Of a stretch of DNA of 64,000 bases, positions 25,336 to 32,504 are shown piece after piece. The DNA is from Pseudomonas lactis (lineage in GTDB: Bacteria; Pseudomonadota; Gammaproteobacteria; Pseudomonadales; Pseudomonadaceae). The stretch is from the NCBI RefSeq assembly GCF_001439845.1, contig NZ_JYLO01000023.1:1-64000 (forward strand), read 5' to 3'. The position numbers and the translations under genes were made by a program. Every line of letters starts with the position of its first letter. Positions within the stretch are counted from its first letter, which is position 1. The notes below the pieces were generated by a model. That model was not told where the DNA came from and searched no databases. It worked only from the letters and a program-made list of their open reading frames with translations.

Positions 25336-26129
25336 TTACGCCCCCGCGCCGATTCCCAGGTGAAACCGACCAGCAGCGCTTTGTTCTCGCGCAGCCGGTC
25401 AAGGGCTCGCTCGCCAATGTACTGGCTCAGACCTTGGGCGTTGAGGTTGGACACCACCACTGTCGGGCGAACCAGGTTGTAACGGCGATCCAGCACCTCA
25501 TGCAGAACCGACAGCTCGTAGTGAGTGCCGGCCTGGGCGCCAATCTCGTCGATCACCAACAAGTCGAAACTCGCCAACTCATTGATCACATCGCCCTCGG
25601 TGTAGCTGGCGGTTCGATCCATCGAGCGCTTGAACACGCGGATGATTTCGGCTGCGGTGGTGATCACTGCCACTGCACGGTGCTGACGAATCACATGCTG
25701 GACGATGCCGCTGGCCAGGTGCGTCTTGCCGTTACCGACGTTCCCGCATAAAAGCAGGTTGCGCCCCGCCTGGAAGTGCTCACCGAAGTTGTCGGCATAG
25801 CCCTGGCAAGTTTCCAGCGCCAGGGTCATGGATGGGGTGGTGACGCGGTAGGTGGCGAGAGTGCTATCGGCAAACCGCGGCGTGATGCCGGAGCCTACAA
25901 GCGCGCTGTTGACGCTTTCGGCTTGCAGGTTGGCCAGCGCCTGCGAATGTTCGTCGCTCCCCCGTGGCGCTACGCGCAGGCCGTGGAACTGGCATTGTTT
26001 GCACGGGCGTACTGCCAGAGAACCATCGAACTGCTCAACCTCGGAGCGATCAACATCGCCATGGATCGGGCATTCGCCGGCGAAAGTGCGCTGCTCAGGC
26101 TGGGGACGGAAATTAGAACGCTGGGCCAT
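25332..26129 (-). CDS. DnaC-like helicase loader
   Basis: 265 residues. Cys20, His23, Cys43 and Cys46 suggest an N-terminal zinc site. The AAA+ core has Walker A GNVGNGKTH near 129-137, Walker B FDLLVIDEIGA and a sensor VVVSNLNAQG, as in DnaC/IstB loaders. It should load the adjacent DnaB-like helicase at the phage origin. The ATG at 26129 has a strong AAGGAGG site; the longer upstream frame overlaps the initiator gene. Confidence 0.92.
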   Translation of the reverse strand: MAQRSNFRPQPEQRTFAGECPIHGDVDRSEVEQFDGSLAVRPCKQCQFHGLRVAPRGSDEHSQALANLQAESVNSALVGSGITPRFADSTLATYRVTTPSMTLALETCQGYADNFGEHFQAGRNLLLCGNVGNGKTHLASGIVQHVIRQHRAVAVITTAAEIIRVFKRSMDRTASYTEGDVINELASFDLLVIDEIGAQAGTHYELSVLHEVLDRRYNLVRPTVVVSNLNAQGLSQYIGERALDRLRENKALLVGFTWESARGRK

Positions 26130-26877
26130 TGTCGCCTCCTTGGTACATATCGGGCGTGTGGTTGGGCAGGTGGTTGTAGGCCGATGGCTTTCCGCCGACT
26201 GCTGGCTTGAGTTCGTCAGTCCAGCGCTCGCCATTGATCCAGGTCGCGGCGTTCGGGATGTATCGGCCGTTTTCCTTGGCCCAGTCCTCGGAAACGCAGT
26301 GGCTACCCAGAGCGGTGATCAGGGTCTGGCGCAGCTCATCGTTCGGTTTCAGCTTCGCCCATGCCCTGATCGCTTCCTTGCGAGCTTTCTTCTTCGGGTA
26401 CAACTTCCAGAACTGTTCAAACCCTTCATCCAAAGCCACTTTTTTAGCGCCTGATGCCGGAGTGTTTTTAATGCTCTTTGTATTGTTGCTCTGTGTATTG
26501 TTCCCCTGCGTGTTTTCCGAAGGGGGTTCACCGTCTTTTCCGAAGGGGTTCGCAGCGTTTTCCGAAGGGGTATTCGGAAAACCGAAGGGGTCGACAAGTC
26601 GCAGGCGGCGCTCGACTACGCGCTTGCCTTCGCGGATCAACTCGACACGCAGATGCCCCTTATCAACCAGCCCGCTGATGATCTCCGAGACTCGCGAGAT
26701 CGAAAGATTGAAGAACTCGGCGAAGTGCGCGTTGGTCGCGTAACAACCCCGCGCGCCAGCCTCCAGGCTGGATATTTCACCCAGCATTACCTTCTCATTG
26801 GGCGACAGCGTGCGATCAAGCCAACGTTCCGCTGGAATCCATACGCCCTGGAATTTGCGTGGAGTATCGACAGTCAT
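26113..26877 (-). CDS. Phage replication initiator, O-like, containing the origin
   Basis: 254 residues. The N-terminal ~100 residues (NEKVMLGEISSLEAGARGC ... FNLSISRVSEIISGLVDKG) form a winged helix as in phage O-type initiators. A low-complexity linker follows (NTQGNNTQSNNTKS), then a C-terminal domain EQFWKLYPKKKARKEAIRA typical of phage replication proteins. The linker DNA carries four iterons (26513-26590) next to an A/T-rich stretch, as lambda ori lies inside gene O. It overlaps the DnaC-like gene by 17 bases. Confidence 0.85.
   Translation of the reverse strand: MTVDTPRKFQGVWIPAERWLDRTLSPNEKVMLGEISSLEAGARGCYATNAHFAEFFNLSISRVSEIISGLVDKGHLRVELIREGKRVVERRLRLVDPFGFPNTPSENAANPFGKDGEPPSENTQGNNTQSNNTKSIKNTPASGAKKVALDEGFEQFWKLYPKKKARKEAIRAWAKLKPNDELRQTLITALGSHCVSEDWAKENGRYIPNAATWINGERWTDELKPAVGGKPSAYNHLPNHTPDMYQGGDNGPAF
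26461..26590 (+). other. Phage origin of replication (four iterons plus A/T-rich stretch)
   Basis: TTTTCCGAAGGGG occurs at 26513-26525, 26536-26548 and 26558-26570, and a variant AAAACCGAAGGGG at 26578-26590. Spacings are 23, 22 and 20 bp, about two helical turns. The last pair forms the inverted repeat TTCGGAAAACCGAA. An A/T-rich segment (26461-26510) lies beside them. The arrangement inside the initiator gene is that of lambdoid origins. Confidence 0.75.
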
Positions 26878-27110
26878 AGGTCCAGCTCCCGCGTTACCCG
26901 GGCAATGAACGCGTCATAGCTCTCGGTCATGACCACGCCGCGATCCTCCAGGGCGCCACGCGAGGCCTTCGCCATGGCGTAGACCTCCCAGCGGTCGCGG
27001 TCGGGCAGGTGACGGCAATTGGAATAGTTGGGCCAGGGGCCGGCGACTACTTCGGCAGTGGTGGCGGTAACTACCGGGATTCCGGTAGTTGATTCGATAG
27101 GACTGGTCAT
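26874..27110 (-). CDS. Unknown early phage protein
   Basis: 78 residues, MTSPIESTTGIPVVTATTAE at the start, with a Thr/Val-rich N-terminus and a helical, acidic C-terminal half (SYDAFIARVTRELDL). The stop overlaps the initiator ATG (26874-26877) and the start overlaps the upstream stop (27107-27110). No domain recognised. The coupled overlaps support expression. Confidence 0.65.
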   Translation of the reverse strand: MTSPIESTTGIPVVTATTAEVVAGPWPNYSNCRHLPDRDRWEVYAMAKASRGALEDRGVVMTESYDAFIARVTRELDL

Positions 27111-27631
27111 TGCAGGGTTTCCCCCGCCGGCCGCACGAACAATTCCTCGTCAGGCTCGCCCGGCATCTTGCCGCCGGACAATCGCATGATCAGCACGGTG
27201 AGGGCGTTGCACGAGTTGATCATCGAGGCATGCGCGTTCCAGACCGTGTCGTCATCAGGATCGGTGCAGGCCAGCGACTCATGAGCGAAGTTCGTTCCGT
27301 TGCTCGCCATGCAGGCCAGCGTCAAGTCATCGAACTGCTCAAAATGTGGCTCATTGAGGATCGCGAGCCGCTCAACTGCGGCCGGCGGAATATCACCAGG
27401 GAAGGACAAAGGCACATTGGAGGCGGTTATCCCCTGGACCAAAGCTTCGCGTGGGATGCCCTTGGCTTGCAGGACCGTGCTCAAGGAGAGGAAGCAGGCG
27501 AGCGCAACCATCTCGGTAGGGTGGCCCTCAGCTTTAGCGTGACCGACTACCAGAGGCAGTAGGTCGCCCAGGACGAACGCCTCATGGGTAGCCATGTCGT
27601 TGGATGCGCCTTTCTGGATTGGCTTTTTCAT
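27107..27631 (-). CDS. Unknown early phage protein
   Basis: 174 residues. The central part is helical and hydrophobic (LGDLLPLVVGHAKAEGHPTE, MVALACFLSLSTVLQAKG), and the C-terminus is acidic (GEPDEELFVRPAGETLQ). No convincing membrane segment or catalytic motif. A second ATG at residue 13 is possible. ATGA overlaps on both sides place it firmly in the early operon. Function unknown. Confidence 0.66.
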   Translation of the reverse strand: MKKPIQKGASNDMATHEAFVLGDLLPLVVGHAKAEGHPTEMVALACFLSLSTVLQAKGIPREALVQGITASNVPLSFPGDIPPAAVERLAILNEPHFEQFDDLTLACMASNGTNFAHESLACTDPDDDTVWNAHASMINSCNALTVLIMRLSGGKMPGEPDEELFVRPAGETLQ

Positions 27632-27942
27632 AGCGATCGCTCCAGGCGCTGAATCAGCGTCCGCATTTTGCGTTTGGTACTGGTGGTCAGATAGCGAGCC
27701 GCCAGCCAGCGCTGAAACGCTGCATCGGTAAATCGCAGCACGCCACTGAACCGTTCATCCTCGGGGTCGATACGCTTGCGCGGCTCATTTGGGTATGGGT
27801 GCCCGTAGGCAGTGAAGTAGGTCTTGTAGAGGGCATTCAACTCGCGGCGCAGGCTATTGCGCTGAGTCTCGGCCTGCTGGTGGTTGACCGCGGCCTCGGC
27901 GATCAGCCCCATGAGTTCTTCGTAGGTGATTTTCTTGCTCAC
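27628..27942 (-). CDS. Unknown early phage protein
   Basis: 104 residues starting with GTG (VSKKITYEELMGLIAEAA). The start overlaps the Rha-like gene stop as GTGA (27939-27942), which decides the start; the frame is open upstream but overlaps that gene. It is helical, with a basic C-terminus (TSTKRKMRTLIQRLERSL) that could contact nucleic acid. No family recognised. Confidence 0.66.
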   Translation of the reverse strand: MSKKITYEELMGLIAEAAVNHQQAETQRNSLRRELNALYKTYFTAYGHPYPNEPRKRIDPEDERFSGVLRFTDAAFQRWLAARYLTTSTKRKMRTLIQRLERSL

Positions 27943-28724
27943 AGGGGCTTCTCCGGATTGAATTTTTCGTAAAAGAACTGGCCGTCCCAGGTCTTCTTCA
28001 TGGGTAGCTTCTCGGCCATGTACAGGTCGAACAGCTTCTTGGCGCCTTCCTCGAGCATCACCGGCGCGTAGCGGATGAATGAGGTGATGCCCTCCCCGCC
28101 GACTTTGAAAGGCTTCTCGCTGAGCCAATGCTTGTCGCGAGCCATGGCGTACACGCGGTACTTCGGAGAGTGGTCAGGGTCGGTTTCGGTGTTGTAGATC
28201 CATTTCAGTCCCGCCAAGAACGCCAGAACCAGCTGGGAATTAACGCCGTTGAGGCGTTTGGCGAACTGAGGGACCGTCTCGCCGGGCATGAACAGGTACT
28301 CCAGCGCCTCGATCTTCTTTGCCTGCTGCTGGTTTTCGAGAGCCAGAACAGCCTTTTCCTCGGCCAGGTCAGCAGCGAAGCGCAGGGCGTCCGGAAGGTT
28401 TTCGGGGAGTCGCATCTCGGCGGCTGCAGCGAGCGCGTTCAACTTGGCCACTACTTTCCGGCGAACGGCCTTCGACTCGCGCATCGATACCAACATGCAT
28501 TGGTCGCGGGTTAGGTCGTAGCAATCCATGAGGACGCCGCTTTGGGGGTGTGCAATTTTTTTGCACCCCCCCAATTCGCCCGCCAACTCGTCTTCAACCT
28601 TGGTGATGAACTGGTCGTTGCGTATCTTGGCTTCACCGGCATCCACACGCGCCTCATTGATAAGCTCGCGCAGATCGGCAGTGGACATAACGGCATCGCC
28701 GCCTTGGAATTTGGCGATGGTCAT
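27939..28724 (-). CDS. Rha-family phage regulatory protein
   Basis: 261 residues. After MTIAKFQGGDAVMSTADLRE the N-terminal 100 residues match the Rha domain (NDQFITKVEDELAGELGG, QSGVLMDCYDLTRDQCMLVS, MRESKAVRRKVVAKLNAL). The C-terminal half (ETVPQFAKRLNGVNSQLVLA, LKWIYNTETDPDHSPKYRVY) resembles antirepressor-type C-terminal domains. Such proteins are early regulators and may oppose repressor function. The gene lies downstream of the ImmA-like peptidase in the same operon. The start at 28724 overlaps its stop by one base; an ATG twelve codons in is an alternative. Confidence 0.82.
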   Translation of the reverse strand: MTIAKFQGGDAVMSTADLRELINEARVDAGEAKIRNDQFITKVEDELAGELGGCKKIAHPQSGVLMDCYDLTRDQCMLVSMRESKAVRRKVVAKLNALAAAAEMRLPENLPDALRFAADLAEEKAVLALENQQQAKKIEALEYLFMPGETVPQFAKRLNGVNSQLVLAFLAGLKWIYNTETDPDHSPKYRVYAMARDKHWLSEKPFKVGGEGITSFIRYAPVMLEEGAKKLFDLYMAEKLPMKKTWDGQFFYEKFNPEKPL

Positions 28725-29440
28725 CAGTAAGCCCTCGAGCGAGAGTCGCGGCGGTAGGTTCTTGGCCGGCGAGCCCGCTCAATAGCTGCCGAGGAGACGC
28801 CCGTCCCGATGAAGGAAACATGCAAGTCAGTCTTGAGCATCACCTCAGGAATGTGGAGGTAGCGACCGGCAGGAAGCGCCCGCGGCTGGCGCCGAACCCT
28901 GGGCATATGCTTGTCCATCAGCGCGATATCGGCGGCGACTTCTTCCTGAAGGCTTTTGCCGAGCTCGCAAAGCGGTACGGGCTCGCCCGGGCGAATCTGG
29001 CTCCAGGCATAGCGATCAGCCAATACCTCGTTGATGCTGCGGATCACGCTTTCGCAGCGGGTGCGGACCTGGTGGTCATCAATACGACCGGTATCCCAGT
29101 AGCAGAAGTTATCCACACGGTGCCCGATCTCATGAGCAACGATGAACGGATAGATTTCGTGATCTTCGAGGATTGACCAATCGATCTCGGGCCGCTGGAC
29201 ACGCCGCAGCCGACCCGCGTCTACGCTGGTTGAAAGCTCAATGCCGCATCCCTCAGTAAACGACAGCTCGTCTGCCGAGACATCCATGCAGACGAGAGTG
29301 GCGCGAGGGTCGAAGATGCCCCAGCAATTGCCCAGAGCACGGAAAGTCGAAAGACTCAGCGCGCAGCCGGCCTGCTTTGTCTGCTCGGCGAAGCTACGGT
29401 ACTGGGTGCGAGTTAGGCGAAGCGTGGTGTCGGTTTTCAT
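28724..29440 (-). CDS. ImmA/IrrE-like zinc metallopeptidase
   Basis: 238 residues with a zinc-peptidase signature HEIGH (His103, Glu104, His107) in the helix YPFIVAHEIGHRVD. An Asn-Glu (SINEVLADRYAW) follows about 35 residues later and may give the third ligand. This is the layout of ImmA/IrrE peptidases, which cleave or inactivate phage-type repressors. The C-terminus is basic (RARRPRTYRRDSRSRAY). Its early-operon position makes repressor control plausible but unproven. ATGA overlap with the upstream gene. Confidence 0.78.
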   Translation of the reverse strand: MKTDTTLRLTRTQYRSFAEQTKQAGCALSLSTFRALGNCWGIFDPRATLVCMDVSADELSFTEGCGIELSTSVDAGRLRRVQRPEIDWSILEDHEIYPFIVAHEIGHRVDNFCYWDTGRIDDHQVRTRCESVIRSINEVLADRYAWSQIRPGEPVPLCELGKSLQEEVAADIALMDKHMPRVRRQPRALPAGRYLHIPEVMLKTDLHVSFIGTGVSSAAIERARRPRTYRRDSRSRAY

Positions 29441-29748
29441 GGGCGCACCTCGATATCAATTCCAGGTCGCTCACCAACGACGCCGTAGGACGCGCCCAGG
29501 TGGCGATGCAGCCAGCAGAAGTTCCCGCTGAAGATCCGCACCTGCTCGACATGCCGACTAAGGTCACAGGCCAATTGGCTGTTGTGGTAGCCGCCCAAGG
29601 CAGGAACGATCTGGCCGAGAACGAGCGCCGCCAGGCGATTGAACTCATCGCGAGCGAAATTCATTGAGCACATGTCGTCAGCGTCGAGCACTGCTTCACG
29701 CAAGACTTCGCCTTCAAGTTGGCCAATAACAGAAAGGGAGGTGGTCAT
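29437..29748 (-). CDS. Unknown early phage protein
   Basis: 103 residues, MTTSLSVIGQLEGEVLREAV at the start. It is helical with scattered Cys/His (DDMCSMNF, QLACDLSRHVEQ, GNFCWLHRHLG). No clear zinc motif or family. Coupled by ATGA overlaps to both neighbours in the early operon. Confidence 0.64.
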   Translation of the reverse strand: MTTSLSVIGQLEGEVLREAVLDADDMCSMNFARDEFNRLAALVLGQIVPALGGYHNSQLACDLSRHVEQVRIFSGNFCWLHRHLGASYGVVGERPGIDIEVRP

Positions 29749-30041
29749 GGCTGCCCCTCCGAATTTCGCGCCACGTTTTGCGACTCAGCGTTTCGTAGCG
29801 CGGATTTAGCGGCATCCAAGTCAGCGCGAAGCGTTTCAAGGTTTCGCTCCTCATCGTTAGCCAGGTCGCCAGCGATGCCAGCACCCAAAACAATCAACTG
29901 ATCCAGGGTGTCGCGGGCGAGACCCTCGTTCTGCATAGCGAAGAACAAAGCCTCGATCTGGAAGAGCGTTTCCTTGCAGCAAGACAACTCGTTAATGGCA
30001 ATGCATGCGACCTCGCGGATATCTTTGACGGCGCTGTTCAT
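29745..30041 (-). CDS. Unknown early phage protein
   Basis: 98 residues, acidic and helical. SCCKETLFQIEALFFAMQNE is followed by a coiled-coil-like ERNLETLRADLDAAKSALRN. It may oligomerise through this C-terminal helix. No family recognised; ATGA overlaps at both ends. Confidence 0.64.
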   Translation of the reverse strand: MNSAVKDIREVACIAINELSCCKETLFQIEALFFAMQNEGLARDTLDQLIVLGAGIAGDLANDEERNLETLRADLDAAKSALRNAESQNVARNSEGQP

Positions 30042-30409
30042 AGAGCACCGCCTTGGGCGATAGCGCCCTCGACTTCGCGGACCATGCTGATTCGCTCGAG
30101 ATAGACACGTCCCGGCTGATCAGCATCCCGACAGCTCAGAACCAAGTCTTTGTGACGCTCCAACCCACGACGACAAGCATCAACAGATTCAGTGACCGCA
30201 ACCTCGAAGCAGGAGAACCGAGCGCCCGGGAAGACCGGCCTCAGCATTTCCAGAACCTCAACGGCAAGACCTTTAGTACCGCATTCGAGAAGCTGCATAG
30301 GAGGCTCGACTCCGCGAATGCATGGGACAGTTACTGCCAGCCCCCTTGTAATTGATTCTTTGGCTTGCTCTTGCGCCTTTGGTGGCGTGGTGCTATTTTT
30401 CATTTGCAT
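30038..30409 (-). CDS. Unknown protein, first gene of the main early operon after cro
   Basis: 123 residues (or 121 from the second Met), MQMKNSTTPPKAQEQAKESI at the start. The middle GARFSCFEVAVTESVDACRR and ISMVREVEGAIAQGGAL contain two Cys and conserved-looking strands. No HTH typical of cII could be seen. It is the first of a run of overlapping genes that continues to Q. Ribosome site is weak. Confidence 0.62.
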   Translation of the reverse strand: MQMKNSTTPPKAQEQAKESITRGLAVTVPCIRGVEPPMQLLECGTKGLAVEVLEMLRPVFPGARFSCFEVAVTESVDACRRGLERHKDLVLSCRDADQPGRVYLERISMVREVEGAIAQGGAL

Positions 30410-30474
30410 TGTTTTTGCCCTTCGATAGACAAAGTGATGCCAAAGCCACCTGGTGGAACAGGTAGCAACTAAGA

Positions 30475-30499
30475 AGCTCAGCTCAGGCTGGGCTTTTTT
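30475..30499 (+). terminator. Plus-strand terminator between cro and the early operon
   Basis: AGCTCAGC-TCAG-GCTGGGCT stem (one G-U) followed by six T residues, oriented against cro transcription. No protein gene of usable size ends here on the plus strand, so it probably ends a short antisense RNA; see findings. Confidence 0.65.
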
Positions 30500-30554
30500 G
30501 TGGGCGGTCGAAAAGCTCAGCCGCTCAGCAAAAATAGGGAGGCGCTGCGGGGGT

Positions 30555-30851
30555 TCATGGGGATGCCTGCGCAGTACTGGATGAATGAACAGATGGCTTG
30601 CCAGACTGATCGGCGACAGGTATCTGGGGCATCATTTGGTTCAAGGTTGGCGAGGCTTCTGGGTACAGATCGGGGCGGAGCTCGTGACGAGACACGCCCG
30701 AAGCAGCTTCGATTTTCAGCACGTGTTTGGCGGGCACTCTGCCTGTTGCGCACATCCGCTGAACGTTTTGCGGCGTACAGCCAAGCACTTTCGCTAAAGA
30801 GGTTTGGCTCCCTACGGCCTTTGCCGCTGAAGCCACTGCACTTAGATCCAT
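30555..30851 (-). CDS. cro: Cro-like regulator (YdaS-type helix-turn-helix)
   Basis: 98 residues, MDLSAVASAAKAVGSQTSLA at the start. The HTH is SQTSLAKVLGCTPQNVQRMC followed by a Cro/YdaS-like GRVPAKHVLKIEAASGVSRH. The C-terminal 35 residues are Pro/Ser-rich. It is divergent from the cI repressor gene across the operator region 30852-30960, the arrangement of a lambdoid switch. It should repress cI and allow lytic growth. Confidence 0.85.
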   Translation of the reverse strand: MDLSAVASAAKAVGSQTSLAKVLGCTPQNVQRMCATGRVPAKHVLKIEAASGVSRHELRPDLYPEASPTLNQMMPQIPVADQSGKPSVHSSSTAQASP

Positions 30852-30906
30852 CGGGCCGACCTGCGAATTTATGAGAATGCAGTCAGGCTACAGATTGAAA
30901 CTGTAC

Positions 30907-30952
30907 ATTACAAACGTTTTTTGCAATGACCATTACAACAACGGACTGTATT
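30907..30952. promoter_or_regulatory. OR operators between cro and cI
   Basis: A 21-bp palindrome at 30907-30927 has arms ATTACAAA and TTTGCAAT. A weaker one at 30932-30952 begins ATTACAAC and ends TGTATT. The strong form recurs on the other side of cI (31737-31757) with the same 21-bp length, so these are probably CI/Cro binding sites. They overlap the region where both divergent promoters must lie. Confidence 0.72.
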
Positions 30953-30960
30953 CTGAAGCT

Positions 30961-31701
30961 ATGAAGACAATCGCTGAAATCATCTCTCAGAGCAGGCGGG
31001 CCGCCGGACTGAATCAGTCCGAGCTGGCTCGCGCGCTAGACATCACCCCTCAGTCCGTACAAGCCTGGGAGTCTGGCAGAGCAAAACCAAGGCCGGCGCT
31101 TTTCCCTCGAATGGCCGAGATCTTGAGAATCTCGCCAAACCGCCTGCTGGACTCGGTGCTGTATGTAAAGGACGCAGACTCTGGATTTTTGACGATGGGC
31201 GATGAGCCTCCACCAGAGATACGTAGAGAATTGGACTTGTTTAATGCGAGCCTTGATAAGACTTCTTTCGACAAAGACACAGTGAGCCTCCCTTTCATTA
31301 AGGAGATTGCCAAGTCTGACGATAGCGTTGAGACAGCCGTTGAAAAGGTGGACTGGAGAACATACCCGTTCAGCAGATCTCTACTCGCCAAAGCGGGCGT
31401 AACTCCACGAAATGCGGCCTGCATTGAGATCGCCGGGAACAGCATGAGTCCGTTGTTACAGGACGGAAGTGTTGCCTGCATAGACACGTCGGCAACAGGA
31501 GTAGTTGATGGAAAGGTGTACGCACTGGACCATGCAGGACAGCTTCGACTGTGCGTTATTTACAGAGTCCCGGGCGGTGGAATTCGCCTACGAAGCTTTA
31601 ATCGCGACGAGTACGCAGACGAAGAGTACGGCCCAGATGAGATTGACCGACAGAAGATCAGGATACTAGGGAAGGTCTTCTGGTCGTCCACATTCTGGTG
31701 A
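30961..31701 (+). CDS. cI: CI-type repressor with S24 peptidase domain
   Basis: 246 residues. The N-terminal HTH_XRE domain is NQSELARALDITPQSVQAWE. The C-terminal S24 domain has the nucleophile Ser161 in AGNSMSPLLQDG. Where related repressors have the catalytic lysine (LRVK(x)LYR), this protein reads LRLCVIYR, with Cys198. No Ala-Gly cleavage site is obvious at the usual distance. It keeps the prophage silent by binding OR and OL. Start at 30961 matches the HTH family; the frame is open 30 codons upstream through the operators. Confidence 0.92.
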   Translation: MKTIAEIISQSRRAAGLNQSELARALDITPQSVQAWESGRAKPRPALFPRMAEILRISPNRLLDSVLYVKDADSGFLTMGDEPPPEIRRELDLFNASLDKTSFDKDTVSLPFIKEIAKSDDSVETAVEKVDWRTYPFSRSLLAKAGVTPRNAACIEIAGNSMSPLLQDGSVACIDTSATGVVDGKVYALDHAGQLRLCVIYRVPGGGIRLRSFNRDEYADEEYGPDEIDRQKIRILGKVFWSSTFW

Positions 31702-31704
31702 AAA

Positions 31705-31729
31705 GCTGGGGGTGACCCCGGTTTTTTTT
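31705..31729 (+). terminator. cI terminator
   Basis: CTGGGG-GTGA-CCCCGG stem followed by eight T residues, four bases after the cI stop. It separates cI from the leftward-type operon. Confidence 0.82.
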
Positions 31730-31736
31730 GCACGGC

Positions 31737-31777
31737 ATTACAAATTATATTTGCAATAAACAAAAGTTAATTGTAAT
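31737..31777 (+). promoter_or_regulatory. OL operators and pL-like promoter
   Basis: A 21-bp palindrome (31737-31757; arms ATTACAAA/TTTGCAAT) matches the OR site. A second, weaker site follows at 31757-31777. A promoter TTTGCA (31750-31755), 16-bp spacer, TGTAAT (31772-31777) overlaps both, so repressor would block it. It reads into the operon beginning at 31813. Confidence 0.7.
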
Positions 31778-31812
31778 TTCACTCCATCGCACCCCAGCAT
31801 GGAGCTTCAGAC

Positions 31813-32193
31813 ATGACCACCAACACACTCACCGCCGGCAACTGGCAGGGCAATCTCAAGATGGGTCTAGCTCCTCGCGAGCTTGAAGCCACACTGTGGG
31901 CTGCCGCCGATCTGACGGTGAAAGAGATTGGTCGCGTCATGGGCATCAGCCCGAACACCGCTGAGAAACGCCTCGACTCTGCTCGCTTCAAGCTGGGCGC
32001 CAAGACAATGCGCGGCCTGGTAATGGAAGCGTTCAAGCGCCAGATCATCAGCCCGTTGATCTTGTTGCTGTGCATGGTGCTGACCGTCCAGCAAGCCAAC
32101 ACCGAACAGTTCGGCCGCATCCGCCGCCCAGGCGAACGCCGCGTTGAGACTCGCGTGGCCGTGCGCCGCATCGAGACCGCACTCACCGTTTAA
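31813..32193 (+). CDS. LuxR-type helix-turn-helix protein with C-terminal hydrophobic segment
   Basis: 126 residues. The HTH is LAPRELEATLWAAADLTVKE followed by IGRVMGISPNTAEKRLDSAR, a LuxR/GerE-like DNA-binding domain without receiver or ligand domain. After it comes a 15-residue hydrophobic stretch (PLILLLCMVLTV) and a basic tail (RIRRPGERRVETRVAVRR). This suggests membrane tethering or a buried dimer helix. It is the first gene under the pL-like promoter, so it may regulate early expression. A GGAG ribosome site lies 7-10 bases upstream of the ATG. Confidence 0.75.
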   Translation: MTTNTLTAGNWQGNLKMGLAPRELEATLWAAADLTVKEIGRVMGISPNTAEKRLDSARFKLGAKTMRGLVMEAFKRQIISPLILLLCMVLTVQQANTEQFGRIRRPGERRVETRVAVRRIETALTV

Positions 32194-32256
32194 CCAAACC
32201 TGATTTTTGCGAAAGCCAACAACGCGGCGGGCCTTTGCTCGCCCTGGAGAAAGTGA

Positions 32257-32502
32257 ATGACCCAGAAAACGCTGTCCCCGTGGCGCCTGTTCAAGGTGCT
32301 GATCTCGATCCTGCTCTACCTCAGCGTCTCGGTGGCCTGGCTGTTGTTCGCTGCCCGCGACCTGATCAGCAGCAGCTCTGACCTCGATGTCGTCGGTGGT
32401 TTCTTCGGTACCGCCGTTTGGCTGATCGCCACCGGCTGCCTGTACCTCCACATCACCACACCAAAACCCGGCCAATCGGCCACAACCCACGAAAGGAAAT
32501 AA
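32257..32502 (+). CDS. Small two-helix membrane protein
   Basis: 81 residues with two predicted membrane segments (LFKVLISILLYLSVSVAWLL and GFFGTAVWLIATGCLYLHI) and short polar ends. It lies two bases before the TerB-like gene, with which it is probably co-translated. No family recognised. It could be an exclusion or membrane-stress protein, but that is inference from context. Confidence 0.68.
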   Translation: MTQKTLSPWRLFKVLISILLYLSVSVAWLLFAARDLISSSSDLDVVGGFFGTAVWLIATGCLYLHITTPKPGQSATTHERK

Positions 32503-32504
32503 CC

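Noticed and set aside
30500..30874. 124-codon plus-strand ORF
   Set aside because: Antisense to cro and without a start signal.
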